Shown here in pieces: positions 9,138 to 16,822 of a stretch of DNA of 54,112 nt. Every line of letters begins with the position of its first letter. The stretch's first letter is position 1. The position numbers and the translations under genes were made by a program. Below the pieces are notes generated by a model, which saw only the letters and a program-made list of their open reading frames with translations, did not search any database and had not been told where the DNA came from. The stretch comes from Candidatus Ornithospirochaeta stercorigallinarum (GTDB taxonomy: Bacteria; Spirochaetota; Spirochaetia; Sphaerochaetales; Sphaerochaetaceae). The stretch covers positions 1 through 54,112 of the forward strand of contig DVIF01000041.1 of assembly GCA_018711525.1 (NCBI GenBank), in the 5' to 3' direction.

Positions 9138-9285
9138 TTTTGAACTCCAAGGAAATATTAGCAAACTAAAAACATAATGTCTATATTTAAACAAAATGTT
9201 TTTATAATAACAAAATTCATTCGACCACTTAGACATTACATGTCCATTAATCAGCAGTAGGATTTATTTAAAGGAGTGAGAAAAC

Positions 9286-9729
9286 ATGAGAAGAATACCC
9301 ATCTACAGATTCATCAATGATGCAGGACTTTATATGTCGAGCAAAAACGGGGGACTCTCGATCGGACGCATTGAATGGACACTGTACTTGAAGAAGTTTT
9401 TTGAAAGATGCCATTCCGATAAAACAGAAAGACACGGATACGCCGTCATCTGCCCGACACAAAGGGGCATTGATGAGCTTGCAACGGCGATTTCAAATGA
9501 AATAGAGATACTCAAGAGGTCATTCAAGGAGATAACAGGGAGTGAATACAATGGTATCGATGAATCCCTGCCTCTATACGACATCAAATGCGCAGAAAAA
9601 GAAACAGAGACCTTCAGCATTGCTGAAAGCCTCTATAGGATCATTGAGTTCTATCTCAGATTCCTCTCCCTCATGAAAGCCATCACAAAGGATGAGGAAA
9701 TGGAATGCATGCTGCCGCTGTCGGCCTAG
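9286..9729 (+). CDS. Hypothetical protein, 147 residues
   Basis: Not recognised. It has an excellent AAAGGAGTG site seven bases before the ATG, so it is very probably translated. The product looks soluble, with no signal peptide or membrane segment, mixed charge, two cysteines and a long amphipathic helix in the middle (IDELATAISNEIEILKRSFK). Its stop codon overlaps the convergent topB stop by three bases (9726-9729). It is divergent from the dapB operon across a 148-base gap. No motif gives a function. Confidence 0.75.
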   Translation: MRRIPIYRFINDAGLYMSSKNGGLSIGRIEWTLYLKKFFERCHSDKTERHGYAVICPTQRGIDELATAISNEIEILKRSFKEITGSEYNGIDESLPLYDIKCAEKETETFSIAESLYRIIEFYLRFLSLMKAITKDEEMECMLPLSA

Positions 9730-11954
9730 CGTCTTTTCTTCTTCCTGTCCTCTTCCGCCCTTTTCTGGCTCTTGAGGAAGAAGTCTGCCATAGTTCCTCC
9801 CGAGTAGGCGTTCTCGGATGCCTTCTCCTTCTGAACAACCCTGACTCCGTTCGGCCGCTCACTTCTCATAGCCTTCTTCGAAGGATGGACGACCTCGATC
9901 TTCGTTTCATAAACCTTCTTTGGAAGCTGGGCGGCACTCTTCTTGATGACAAGTCGCACCTTGCCGTCCTGTGTATAAGGATTGACCTTTTTCAAGGAGA
10001 CTCCTGTATCTATCGCGACCTTGACCTCCTTCTCCTCATACTGGCATGAAAGCTTCTGGCAGATATAATGGATTGAACCATCGGCATCCTGGGCCCTCAT
10101 CATCATCTCTCCGCAATAGGGGCATTTCTTTCCGTCGCTGAAAAGAGGAGAGAACTTCAATGTGCTCTTCTCAACCTCGCCTACAAGGTCTGCAGCCATT
10201 TTCTTTATGTCCTTTATGAAAAGCTCCTTGTCCTCCTTTCCCTTGCTGATCTTCTCAAGCCTGCCTTCCCAGATGCCTGTAAGCTCAGGAGAGCGCAGTA
10301 CAAGCGGGGAAAGGCGCACGACCTCTCTGCCCTTCGGCGTCGGGACAAGGTATTTTCCATCCCTCTCGATATACCTGTTCTGCAGCAGTTTCTCTATCAT
10401 ATCAGCTCTTGTCGCAGGAGTTCCAAGACCGTTCGTAAGATTTTCTTTGAGGCTCTTATCATCGACAAAGCGCCCTGCATGCTCCATCGCAGAAAGCAGT
10501 GTCGCATCGGTATAGCGCTCAGGAGGTGTCGTAGCATTCTTCCTGACCTTCACAGAGGAAAGTATGACCTCATCCCCTTCTTTTATATTCCTCAGTGCAA
10601 AGGAATTCTCATCATCATCTAAAAGAGCGGCGACGCTCTTGATCCCCGAGGCCTCGGCGACGTTCCTGTAGCCTTTCTTCACAGGAAGGGTGAGCCGTGT
10701 CTTGAATGTCCTTCCTTCCACATCAAGTTCGGCGGTAGTCGTATTGTAGATATAATCCTCTCCGATGACCTCAAGGAACCTCATCGCGATGAGCTTCCAC
10801 AGATCCTCTTCCTCCTTGCTGAGCTTAGAGGTATCGACCTTCTGCTCGGTCGGGATGATTGCATGGTGGTCGGAGACGAGGGTATCATTCACAAAACGCG
10901 GATTATCCTCCTTCCAGCCTGAAAGCAGATATTCATCGACGACACGTGAGAAGATCGTATTAGAGAGAGCCTCAATCCTCTCCTTCAATGTCGGTACGAT
11001 ATCCTTCGTGATATATCTGGAGTCCGTTCTCGGATAGGTCACGATTTTGTGCACCTCATAAAGGCGCTGTAGGACATCCAGCGTCTCCTTTGCCGAGAAT
11101 CCAAGTGCGATGTTTGCATCCCTTTGAAGCTCTGTAAGATCATATGCCTGCGGAACCAGGTCGCTCTTTTCCTCACTCGTAAGCTTTTTCACCACACCCT
11201 TCTTATCCTTCCATGATGAGAACTCCTCAGCAAGGGCCTCATCCTGGAACCTCACGGAATTCTCCTCAGGATAGTAGGATGCACTGAAAAGCCCGAAACT
11301 ACCCCTAGCGGAGTAATAATAGGATCCGAGGAATCTATCTCGTTCATCCTCCCTCTCGGTCATCAGTGCAAGTGTAGGAGTCTGGACCCTTCCGGCAGAG
11401 AGCTTTGCATCATAGAAGCAGGTAAGCGCCCTTGTAACGTTCATCCCGACATACCAGTCGGCTGCGGCCCTGCACTCTGCTGCGTTGTAGAGATTGTCGT
11501 ACTCTGAGGCATCCTTGAGATTTGCAAATCCTTCTAGGATAGCCTTCTCCGTCTGGCTGGAGATCCAGAGACGCTCGCACTTGCCCTCATACCCGGCCTC
11601 CTTCAGGATCCAGCGTGCTACAAGCTCCCCTTCCCTTCCAGCATCGGTTGCGATGACAACAGATGAGACATCACTTCTTTTCAGCAGCTCCTTAAGGACC
11701 TCGAACTGGTCCTTAGTCTCATCGATGACCCTCTGGTCCAGCTTTTCAGGAAGCATCGGAAGGTCGCTTAGAGACCATCTCTTATAGCGTTCGTCATAGT
11801 GACTCGGCTGGGCAAGCTCAACAAGATGCCCGAGAGCCCATGAAACGATGTAATCATTACCCTCAATATAACCATTACCCCTCTCCCTTAGATTGAGGGT
11901 CTTGGCGATCTCCCTTCCGACGGAAGGCTTTTCTGCGATAACTAGTTTCTTCAT
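9726..11954 (-). CDS. topB: DNA topoisomerase III (type IA)
   Basis: A type IA topoisomerase that relaxes and decatenates DNA by single-strand passage. It has 742 residues from the ATG at 11954, where it begins LVIAEKPSVGREIAKTL, the TOPRIM start. The frame continues upstream but that part is not homologous. Other landmarks are ATDAGREGELVARWI (TOPRIM acidic residues), catalytic Tyr307 in YPRTDSRYI, and a C-terminal zinc-ribbon-like segment (CPYCGEM ... CQKLSCQY) before a basic tail ending in a run of Lys/Arg. There is no clear ribosome binding site. A TATACT hexamer ends nine bases before the ATG. Confidence 0.94.
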   Translation of the reverse strand: MKKLVIAEKPSVGREIAKTLNLRERGNGYIEGNDYIVSWALGHLVELAQPSHYDERYKRWSLSDLPMLPEKLDQRVIDETKDQFEVLKELLKRSDVSSVVIATDAGREGELVARWILKEAGYEGKCERLWISSQTEKAILEGFANLKDASEYDNLYNAAECRAAADWYVGMNVTRALTCFYDAKLSAGRVQTPTLALMTEREDERDRFLGSYYYSARGSFGLFSASYYPEENSVRFQDEALAEEFSSWKDKKGVVKKLTSEEKSDLVPQAYDLTELQRDANIALGFSAKETLDVLQRLYEVHKIVTYPRTDSRYITKDIVPTLKERIEALSNTIFSRVVDEYLLSGWKEDNPRFVNDTLVSDHHAIIPTEQKVDTSKLSKEEEDLWKLIAMRFLEVIGEDYIYNTTTAELDVEGRTFKTRLTLPVKKGYRNVAEASGIKSVAALLDDDENSFALRNIKEGDEVILSSVKVRKNATTPPERYTDATLLSAMEHAGRFVDDKSLKENLTNGLGTPATRADMIEKLLQNRYIERDGKYLVPTPKGREVVRLSPLVLRSPELTGIWEGRLEKISKGKEDKELFIKDIKKMAADLVGEVEKSTLKFSPLFSDGKKCPYCGEMMMRAQDADGSIHYICQKLSCQYEEKEVKVAIDTGVSLKKVNPYTQDGKVRLVIKKSAAQLPKKVYETKIEVVHPSKKAMRSERPNGVRVVQKEKASENAYSGGTMADFFLKSQKRAEEDRKKKRR

Positions 11955-11963
11955 ACCTGGTTG

Positions 11964-11969
11964 AGTATA
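11964..11969 (-). promoter_or_regulatory. -10 box 9 bases before topB
   Basis: TATACT on the minus strand, with TTGTTT 18 bases further upstream as a possible -35. The start codon follows nine bases downstream without a Shine-Dalgarno site, so the transcript would have little or no leader. Confidence 0.4.
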
Positions 11970-12022
11970 AGGCAAATGGAGGGGGAAAAACAAGAATTCT
12001 GTACGATACGTCCTTTTTACTA

Positions 12023-12028
12023 TATATT
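12023..12028 (+). promoter_or_regulatory. -10 box 7 bases before the first TM2 gene
   Basis: TATATT (12023-12028) is followed by seven bases and the ATG at 12036. Only a weak GGGA lies between them. No convincing -35 is visible. The arrangement matches the leaderless geometry seen at xseA and nrdG. Confidence 0.35.
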
Positions 12029-12035
12029 GGGAAAT

Positions 12036-12410
12036 ATGTATTGTACAAATTGCGGACATGAAATAGGAAGTAAAGATAACTACTGCTCATATTGCGGTAT
12101 TGGAATCAAAGAGGGAAGCACACCCAAAAGCCAGGTGGCGGCAGGACTGCTCGCTTTTTTCCTCGGCTTTTTCGGCATCCACAATTTCTACCTCGGCTAC
12201 AAGGGCAAGGCGATTGCACAACTGCTGATCACCATTTCAGGCTTTCTCATTCTTATAGCCGGGATAGCAACGTTTTATATCCCGGTAATGCTGACGATGA
12301 CAGCAGTAGCAATAGTGCTATGGTTTTCTGTCTGGATTTGGGCGATAATAGAATCCATCCTGGTTTTTGCAGGAAAAATCTGTACATACAATGGAGATGA
12401 ACTAAGATAA
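12036..12410 (+). CDS. Zinc-ribbon plus TM2-domain membrane protein (copy 1)
   Basis: A 124-residue protein beginning with a double CxxC zinc ribbon (MYCTNCGHEI ... YCSYCG), then a hydrophilic linker, then a TM2 domain with the GFFGIHNFYLGY motif and two to three hydrophobic helices. The start at 12036 is chosen because the zinc ribbon begins there; the frame is open further upstream. TM2 proteins are small membrane proteins of unknown molecular role, often paired with a cytoplasmic zinc ribbon. A paralogue follows 11 bases downstream, so the two are probably co-transcribed and arose by tandem duplication. Confidence 0.85.
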   Translation: MYCTNCGHEIGSKDNYCSYCGIGIKEGSTPKSQVAAGLLAFFLGFFGIHNFYLGYKGKAIAQLLITISGFLILIAGIATFYIPVMLTMTAVAIVLWFSVWIWAIIESILVFAGKICTYNGDELR

Positions 12411-12421
12411 GGAGAAGAGCG

Positions 12422-12748
12422 ATGTATTGCAGGAAATGCGGTAAAGAAGTGGATGTAAGCGCTGTCTTCTGCCCGAACTGTGGGACAAGACTGGAAAACG
12501 GAGGAACATCACAAAGCAGCAAGAGCCAGGTGGCATCAGGGCTCCTTGCCATCTTCCTGGGGACTCTCGGCATCCATAATTTCTATCTGGGCTACACAGG
12601 CAAAGGCATAACCCAGCTTCTACTGACACTCGTAGGAGTCTTGTTTTTCGGACTCGGTCCGCTGGTAAGCGGCATATGGGCGTTCGTAGAGGCGATTCTC
12701 ATCTTCATGGGACGCATAGATGATGCTTCAGGCAATCCACTGAGATAA
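12422..12748 (+). CDS. Zinc-ribbon plus TM2-domain membrane protein (copy 2)
   Basis: A 108-residue paralogue of the preceding gene: MYCRKCGKEV ... FCPNCG zinc ribbon, SKSQVASGLLA linker, and a TM2 domain with LGTLGIHNFYLGYTGKG. It is shorter in the second membrane segment than copy 1. A good AAGGAGAAG site precedes the ATG, in contrast to copy 1. The function is unknown beyond the family assignment. Confidence 0.87.
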   Translation: MYCRKCGKEVDVSAVFCPNCGTRLENGGTSQSSKSQVASGLLAIFLGTLGIHNFYLGYTGKGITQLLLTLVGVLFFGLGPLVSGIWAFVEAILIFMGRIDDASGNPLR

Positions 12749-12776
12749 GAAGATTGGAAAATCGGCATCAATTCGA

Positions 12777-12806
12777 TTGACCCCGCACTACCATAGAGTT
12801 TATAAT
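12777..12806 (+). promoter_or_regulatory. Promoter of the ferredoxin gene
   Basis: TTGACC (12777-12782), an 18-base spacer, and TATAAT (12801-12806). This is the best sigma-70-type promoter in the window. It leaves a leader of about 35 bases carrying an AGGAGAAG ribosome site before the ferredoxin ATG. Confidence 0.75.
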
Positions 12807-12846
12807 TATGAAAAGGAACTAAGCTAAATTAATAGGAGAAGAAACT

Positions 12847-13014
12847 ATGGCTTACAAGATTACAGATACATGCGTAGCATGCGGAACATGCCAGGGTGAA
12901 TGCCCAGTTGGCGCAATCAGCGAAGGCGATATCTATTCAATCGATCCTGATACATGCATCTCTTGCGGAACATGCGCAAGCGTATGCCCTACAGGTGCTA
13001 TTGAAGAGGCTTAA
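12847..13014 (+). CDS. 2x[4Fe-4S] ferredoxin, 55 residues
   Basis: A small bacterial-type ferredoxin that carries low-potential electrons in the cytoplasm. It has two complete cluster motifs, CVACGTCQGECP and CISCGTCASVCP, i.e. CxxCxxCxxxCP twice, and the length of clostridial ferredoxins. The ATG at 12847 follows AGGAGAAGAAACT. The gene has its own strong promoter and a strong terminator, so it is a single-gene unit, as expected for an abundant electron carrier. Confidence 0.95.
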   Translation: MAYKITDTCVACGTCQGECPVGAISEGDIYSIDPDTCISCGTCASVCPTGAIEEA

Positions 13015-13033
13015 GTCTATATCTGAAGCTGTG

Positions 13034-13062
13034 ACGGGTAGAATTCCTCTACCCGTTTTTTT
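13034..13062 (+). terminator. Rho-independent terminator of the ferredoxin gene
   Basis: Perfect 9-bp stem ACGGGTAGA / TCTACCCGT with a 5-base loop, followed by seven T. The T tract ends two bases before the extended -10 of xseA. Confidence 0.92.
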
Positions 13063-13063
13063 A

Positions 13064-13072
13064 TGCTATAAT
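13064..13072 (+). promoter_or_regulatory. Extended -10 promoter 7 bases before xseA
   Basis: TGC-TATAAT (13064-13072) begins two bases after the T tract of the ferredoxin terminator. Seven bases separate it from the xseA ATG at 13080, and there is no Shine-Dalgarno site. Transcription is predicted to start at the A of the ATG. Confidence 0.6.
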
Positions 13073-13079
13073 CCCGTGT

Positions 13080-14483
13080 ATGAATTCAGAGTTCCTTCTC
13101 GATAAAGTCTTCTCCGTATCGGAGCTTGGTCAGATAATAAAAGAGACCGTGGGAGAGATGTTCTATGGTCTGAATGTAGAAGGAGAAGTCTGCAACTTCC
13201 GTTCCAATCAATCCAGACACTGGTATTTTTCCATCAAGGACAAGGATGGAAGCCTCTTGAACTGCACATGTTTCGCCGGCCACAACTGGAAGGAGAGAAA
13301 ACCTTCAAACGGAGAGGTAGTAATCCTTAAGGGCTCCCTCTCTTTCTGGCCGAAGGGTGGAAGCCTTTCATTCAATGCAGAGACGATAAGGCTCAAGGGA
13401 GAAGGAGACCTTCGCCTCGAGATAGAGAAAAGAAGGGCCTACTACAAGAGCCTCGGATATTTCGAAGATGGGAACAAGAAGAGTCTTCCAGAGAAGATAA
13501 GCACAATAGGAATTGTAACAAGTGCAGAAGGGGCGGTGATACATGACATCATGAATGTAACACGACGAAGGGCTCCAAGCATCAACCTCCTGCTGTTTCC
13601 TTCCCTTGTCCAGGGACGGGATGCAGAGGAGAATATCGCGATGCGCATCAGGCAGGCCAATAATTTCGCTCCATGCGATGTGCTCATCGTATGCCGTGGC
13701 GGTGGAAGCGAAGAGGACCTCGCCCCTTACTCAAGCACAGCTGTGATTGAAGCGATACATGAAAGCGTCATCCCTGTCATAAGCGCGGTAGGACACGATT
13801 CAGATTTCCCCCTTTCAGATTTCGTCGCAGACCTGAGGGCTCCCACCCCATCCGCGGCAGCAGAGATAGTAACGGAGTCATCATATAGGAAACGCCTTGC
13901 TCTTTTGGAGATGGATGCCAAGCTGGGTATGGAAATGAAGACGATACTGAGCAAAAAGAGGATGCAGCTTTCCAAGATAAAGATGGATAGCTCAATCATC
14001 CACAAAAAGCTTGGAACCTGCAAAGGCATAGTGAAAGCATCAGTGGACCTCAAGAGATTGCTCAAATCCAGAATAAGCGGGATGAACTATGAGAAGGCAA
14101 GCCTGGATGAGAAAATAGAGCGGGAAATTGCGGAGATCATCAGGCGGGATGAGGGAAGGCTGAAAGAGTGTGAGAGGGAGATCACTCTCTCGGTAAAGGA
14201 TATCAAGAGAAAGGCAAAAGAGGAGATCACGGAGCTCTTTTGCGAGATAAGGAACACCATCAAGGATGAATATGCGGCAAAAAGGAACCGCCTTCTGCTG
14301 CTGGGAAACAGTGTGGAGGACCTCAGTCCGCTATCCATTCTGGAAAGAGGCTATTCCATAATGCTTGATGGGCAAGGAAGAATAATCAAGAATATTGAAT
14401 CAGTGAAATTAGATGAGCAATACACCATCAGGCTGAATGATGGAAAAGCAATTGTTAAAGCGGAGGGAAAAAGTGAGCTTTGA
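13080..14483 (+). CDS. xseA: Exodeoxyribonuclease VII large subunit
   Basis: The catalytic subunit of exonuclease VII, which degrades single-stranded DNA in both directions. The 467 residues begin with the FSVSELGQIIKETV motif and an OB-fold domain (roughly 1-110). The catalytic core follows, with ITSAEGAVIHDI, VCRGGGSEEDL and the VGHDSDFPLSDFVADLRAPTPSAAAE signature region between about 140 and 270. A long coiled coil comes next, and a small domain with LERGYSIML closes the C-terminus. The start is fixed by homology at its N-terminus. The gene overlaps xseB by 11 bases. Confidence 0.96.
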   Translation: MNSEFLLDKVFSVSELGQIIKETVGEMFYGLNVEGEVCNFRSNQSRHWYFSIKDKDGSLLNCTCFAGHNWKERKPSNGEVVILKGSLSFWPKGGSLSFNAETIRLKGEGDLRLEIEKRRAYYKSLGYFEDGNKKSLPEKISTIGIVTSAEGAVIHDIMNVTRRRAPSINLLLFPSLVQGRDAEENIAMRIRQANNFAPCDVLIVCRGGGSEEDLAPYSSTAVIEAIHESVIPVISAVGHDSDFPLSDFVADLRAPTPSAAAEIVTESSYRKRLALLEMDAKLGMEMKTILSKKRMQLSKIKMDSSIIHKKLGTCKGIVKASVDLKRLLKSRISGMNYEKASLDEKIEREIAEIIRRDEGRLKECEREITLSVKDIKRKAKEEITELFCEIRNTIKDEYAAKRNRLLLLGNSVEDLSPLSILERGYSIMLDGQGRIIKNIESVKLDEQYTIRLNDGKAIVKAEGKSEL

Positions 14484-14700
14484 AACAGATTTGAAGAGAC
14501 TTGAAGAGATTACGGAGCTTTTGAAGGATGAGAGCACAGGACTGGAGAAAGCCATAGAGCTATATGAGGAGGCATCAAAACTCACAAAGAGCCTCAACAA
14601 GACACTATCTTCTCTGGAGCGAAGAATCGAGAAAGTGACAAGCGAGGATGAATTCGAACTCGAAAAAGAAGAGATGAAAGAGGATGAGGAGGACATCTAG
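14473..14700 (+). CDS. xseB: Exodeoxyribonuclease VII small subunit
   Basis: The small regulatory subunit that binds XseA. A GTG start at 14473 is chosen because GGAGGG sits five bases upstream and the protein then begins with SFETDLKRLEEI, the normal family start. It has 75 residues, all helical, ending in an acidic tail. It overlaps the end of xseA by 11 bases, so the two are translationally coupled. Its stop overlaps the convergent pseudouridine synthase gene by four bases. Confidence 0.93.
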   Translation: MSFETDLKRLEEITELLKDESTGLEKAIELYEEASKLTKSLNKTLSSLERRIEKVTSEDEFELEKEEMKEDEEDI

Positions 14701-15362
14701 AGCAGACTCACCCTCTCTCCCATGAATTCCAGCGCATAGCTGACAAGGCCGAATGAGTCCCTCTTTTTTCCACCATAGAGGAGATCTCCTGCTATCGCAT
14801 TTCCACTCCATGCGAGATGGCATCTTATCTGATGTCTGAATCCCCTCTGGAGTTTAAGGTGGAAATCATGTCCGTCGATCCTCTCCACCATTGTCTCATA
14901 TTCCCTCTCCGTCCTTTCATAGAGGTACGAAGATGGATCTATGGGACGCACAGCCTTGCCTCCCCTGCCGTACTTCCTGAACTTCGAATGAATAGCAAGT
15001 CCTTCCTTCAAAGCAAATGGAAAAGGAGGGAAACCTTCCGGGATGACGGATTCCTCCGTACGGGCGAGGTAAGATTTGATGAATCCGCCCTTCTTCTGCT
15101 CTTCTATCATCCTGTCATAGAACTTCTGGTTCCTTGCGACAAGCACAAGGCCGGATGTGGGCCGGTCAAGCCGATGCAGCACTCCCCCTTCCCAGTAATT
15201 GTCCCCGCCTACCAGGAGGCATTCAGGATAAAGCTCTGCAGCATAAGATAAAAGAGAGGATTTTTCCCTCTCTTTCTTCAGCGGTACGGTATCCAGCCCG
15301 CTTCTTTTAAAAAGGACGATATAGTCCTTTTGCGCATCAACTACCCTAGTCTCTGTTTCCAT
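14697..15362 (-). CDS. RluA-family RNA pseudouridine synthase
   Basis: This enzyme isomerises specific uridines in rRNA or tRNA to pseudouridine. The HRLDRPTSGLVLVAR motif with the catalytic Asp is diagnostic of the RluA family, and RGFRHQIRCHLAWSGNAIAGDLLYG is the conserved C-terminal segment. From the ATG at 15362 it has 221 residues with no S4 domain, so it is a compact RluA type rather than RluD. The start overlaps the end of the upstream BI-1 gene by 17 bases. No clear ribosome site is visible, so the exact start is less certain than the identity. The target nucleotide is unknown. Confidence 0.87.
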   Translation of the reverse strand: METETRVVDAQKDYIVLFKRSGLDTVPLKKEREKSSLLSYAAELYPECLLVGGDNYWEGGVLHRLDRPTSGLVLVARNQKFYDRMIEEQKKGGFIKSYLARTEESVIPEGFPPFPFALKEGLAIHSKFRKYGRGGKAVRPIDPSSYLYERTEREYETMVERIDGHDFHLKLQRGFRHQIRCHLAWSGNAIAGDLLYGGKKRDSFGLVSYALEFMGERVSLL

Positions 15363-16047
15363 GTGCGAAAAGTCTGAGTACATAGAGGAATATGTTGATG
15401 AAATCAAGGTAGAGGTCCAGGGCTCCAAGGATTCCCAGCTTTGTATAATCCGCCTGGCTGATATACCCGCCATACTCCCTGTTCATGGCGACAATCTTAT
15501 TTGTATCCCAGATTGTAAGACCTGTGAAGAGAACGACGCCGACCATAGAGATCAGAAGGTCCATCATGCTCGAGAAGAAGAACATGTTGATCATCGTTGC
15601 AATGACAAGGCCGAAGAGACCCATGAAGAGATAGCGCCCCCAGCTCCTTACATTCTTCCTTGAAAACGCTCCATAGATGCTCGCACCTGCGAATACCGAT
15701 GCAGAGCTGATGAAAGCCTTCGCCATCGCCTCAGGGGCATATGCAAGGAAGAGTATGGAGAATGTCACACCTGTCAGGATTGCATACAAAAAGAATGTGA
15801 GGACAGCCGTCCCCGCCTTCATGCTCTCCGTCCTGCCGGAAAGCACCATCACAACCGCAAACTGAGCGATGACGACAATGATCATTGCAACAGGGCTGAA
15901 GACGACTCCCATGAGCTTCGGGCTCAGAGAGATTGCATATGATACCAGCGCAGTAAGCGCAAGGCCCCCGATAAGATATAGATAAACGTTCCTCAGGAGG
16001 GTGTTCTCACGCCCCTGGACGTCCTGTAGTACACTTGTATTGTTCAA
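15346..16047 (-). CDS. Bax inhibitor-1/YccA-family integral membrane protein
   Basis: A 233-residue protein with about seven hydrophobic helices. The C-terminal signature FTGLTIWDTNKI ... LGALDLYLDFINIFLYVLRLF is typical of the BI-1 (UPF0005) family, whose bacterial members include pH-dependent calcium-leak channels. The only sensible start is a TTG at 16047, eight bases after AGGAG. An ATG three bases after the same site opens only ATG-AAT-TGA, so it cannot start the gene. It is followed by the overlapping pseudouridine synthase gene. Confidence 0.9.
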   Translation of the reverse strand: MNNTSVLQDVQGRENTLLRNVYLYLIGGLALTALVSYAISLSPKLMGVVFSPVAMIIVVIAQFAVVMVLSGRTESMKAGTAVLTFFLYAILTGVTFSILFLAYAPEAMAKAFISSASVFAGASIYGAFSRKNVRSWGRYLFMGLFGLVIATMINMFFFSSMMDLLISMVGVVLFTGLTIWDTNKIVAMNREYGGYISQADYTKLGILGALDLYLDFINIFLYVLRLFAHGNRD

Positions 16048-16128
16048 TTCATTTACTCCTATATCATTAATATAACTGTAAACTTGCGATTTTCCAAGAT
16101 TATATCTATATTTAAAAGGGTGAAAACG

Positions 16129-16821
16129 GTGAAGTACACGAAAATTATACTTCTTCTACTTCTATTGCTTACCGCAGGCTGCAATACCACGGAGGAAGTA
16201 CAACAGAGCACTATAACGATTGAGGAGGCAGAAGAAGCACTTGCCCTGCTCTATCATGATACGATCGCACTCTCCATAAGCTCCTTCTACATATCGGAGG
16301 AGGATGTTGCGCCGCTTTTCCCTGCCTCCCTTGCAGATTATTCCGATACCCTCTACAGATACAGCAGACTGCAGAAGGACGCATCAACATCTCTGAAAGA
16401 CCTTCTCAACGCAGCGGCAATGCATGCCCTTGATGCCCTCGATGGGTTTTCCTATGTGGCAGCTCATCCAAAAGAAAGCCTTATAGACTCGGATTTGTTC
16501 TCATCCAATGAAAGCGCCATCATCTCATACATCAGACCCATAATCGCCTCTTACATCGGAGAAAAGAACACCCTTTTCGAAAACATCTACCGCGAACTGC
16601 TTTTTGAATGTGATGTATTGAAGAAGAACTATGAGAACCTTCATAAGGTCGGGCACGAACAAAGTCTGGGGGAGATTGGTCCTTTCGACTATGGCAAGGC
16701 ATCGGAGTATGTCGCGCAAATGGTCTATCAAGAGCTGTATCAGAATGAAATAAAGCTGAGGAACACGCCACTTAGCCAGCAGAGAAATCCTCTATATGCA
16801 TATTTCTGGGAGGAACTTTAA
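16129..16821 (+). CDS. Predicted lipoprotein, function unknown
   Basis: An N-terminal signal of lysines and a leucine run followed by the lipobox LTAGC predicts a lipid-anchored periplasmic protein of about 230 residues. The body is helical and acidic, with no recognised domain. The start is uncertain. GTG at 16129 follows AAAGGGTGA at good spacing, but an in-frame GTG at 16120 lies seven bases after a TATATT, and the open frame reaches further upstream. The rarA ribosome site lies in the last codons of this gene and the two are two bases apart, so they are probably co-transcribed. Confidence 0.75.
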   Translation: MKYTKIILLLLLLLTAGCNTTEEVQQSTITIEEAEEALALLYHDTIALSISSFYISEEDVAPLFPASLADYSDTLYRYSRLQKDASTSLKDLLNAAAMHALDALDGFSYVAAHPKESLIDSDLFSSNESAIISYIRPIIASYIGEKNTLFENIYRELLFECDVLKKNYENLHKVGHEQSLGEIGPFDYGKASEYVAQMVYQELYQNEIKLRNTPLSQQRNPLYAYFWEEL

Positions 16822-16822
16822 A

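Noticed and set aside
9138-9236. N-terminal extension of dapB up to 9236
   Set aside because: The extra 33 residues precede the Rossmann motif, are AT-rich and lack a ribosome site, while the ATG at 9137 has GGAG and a perfect family start.
9138-9285. Possible lysine riboswitch in front of the dap operon
   Set aside because: The interval is only 148 bases, shared with a divergent gene, and shows none of the multi-stem structure of an L-box.
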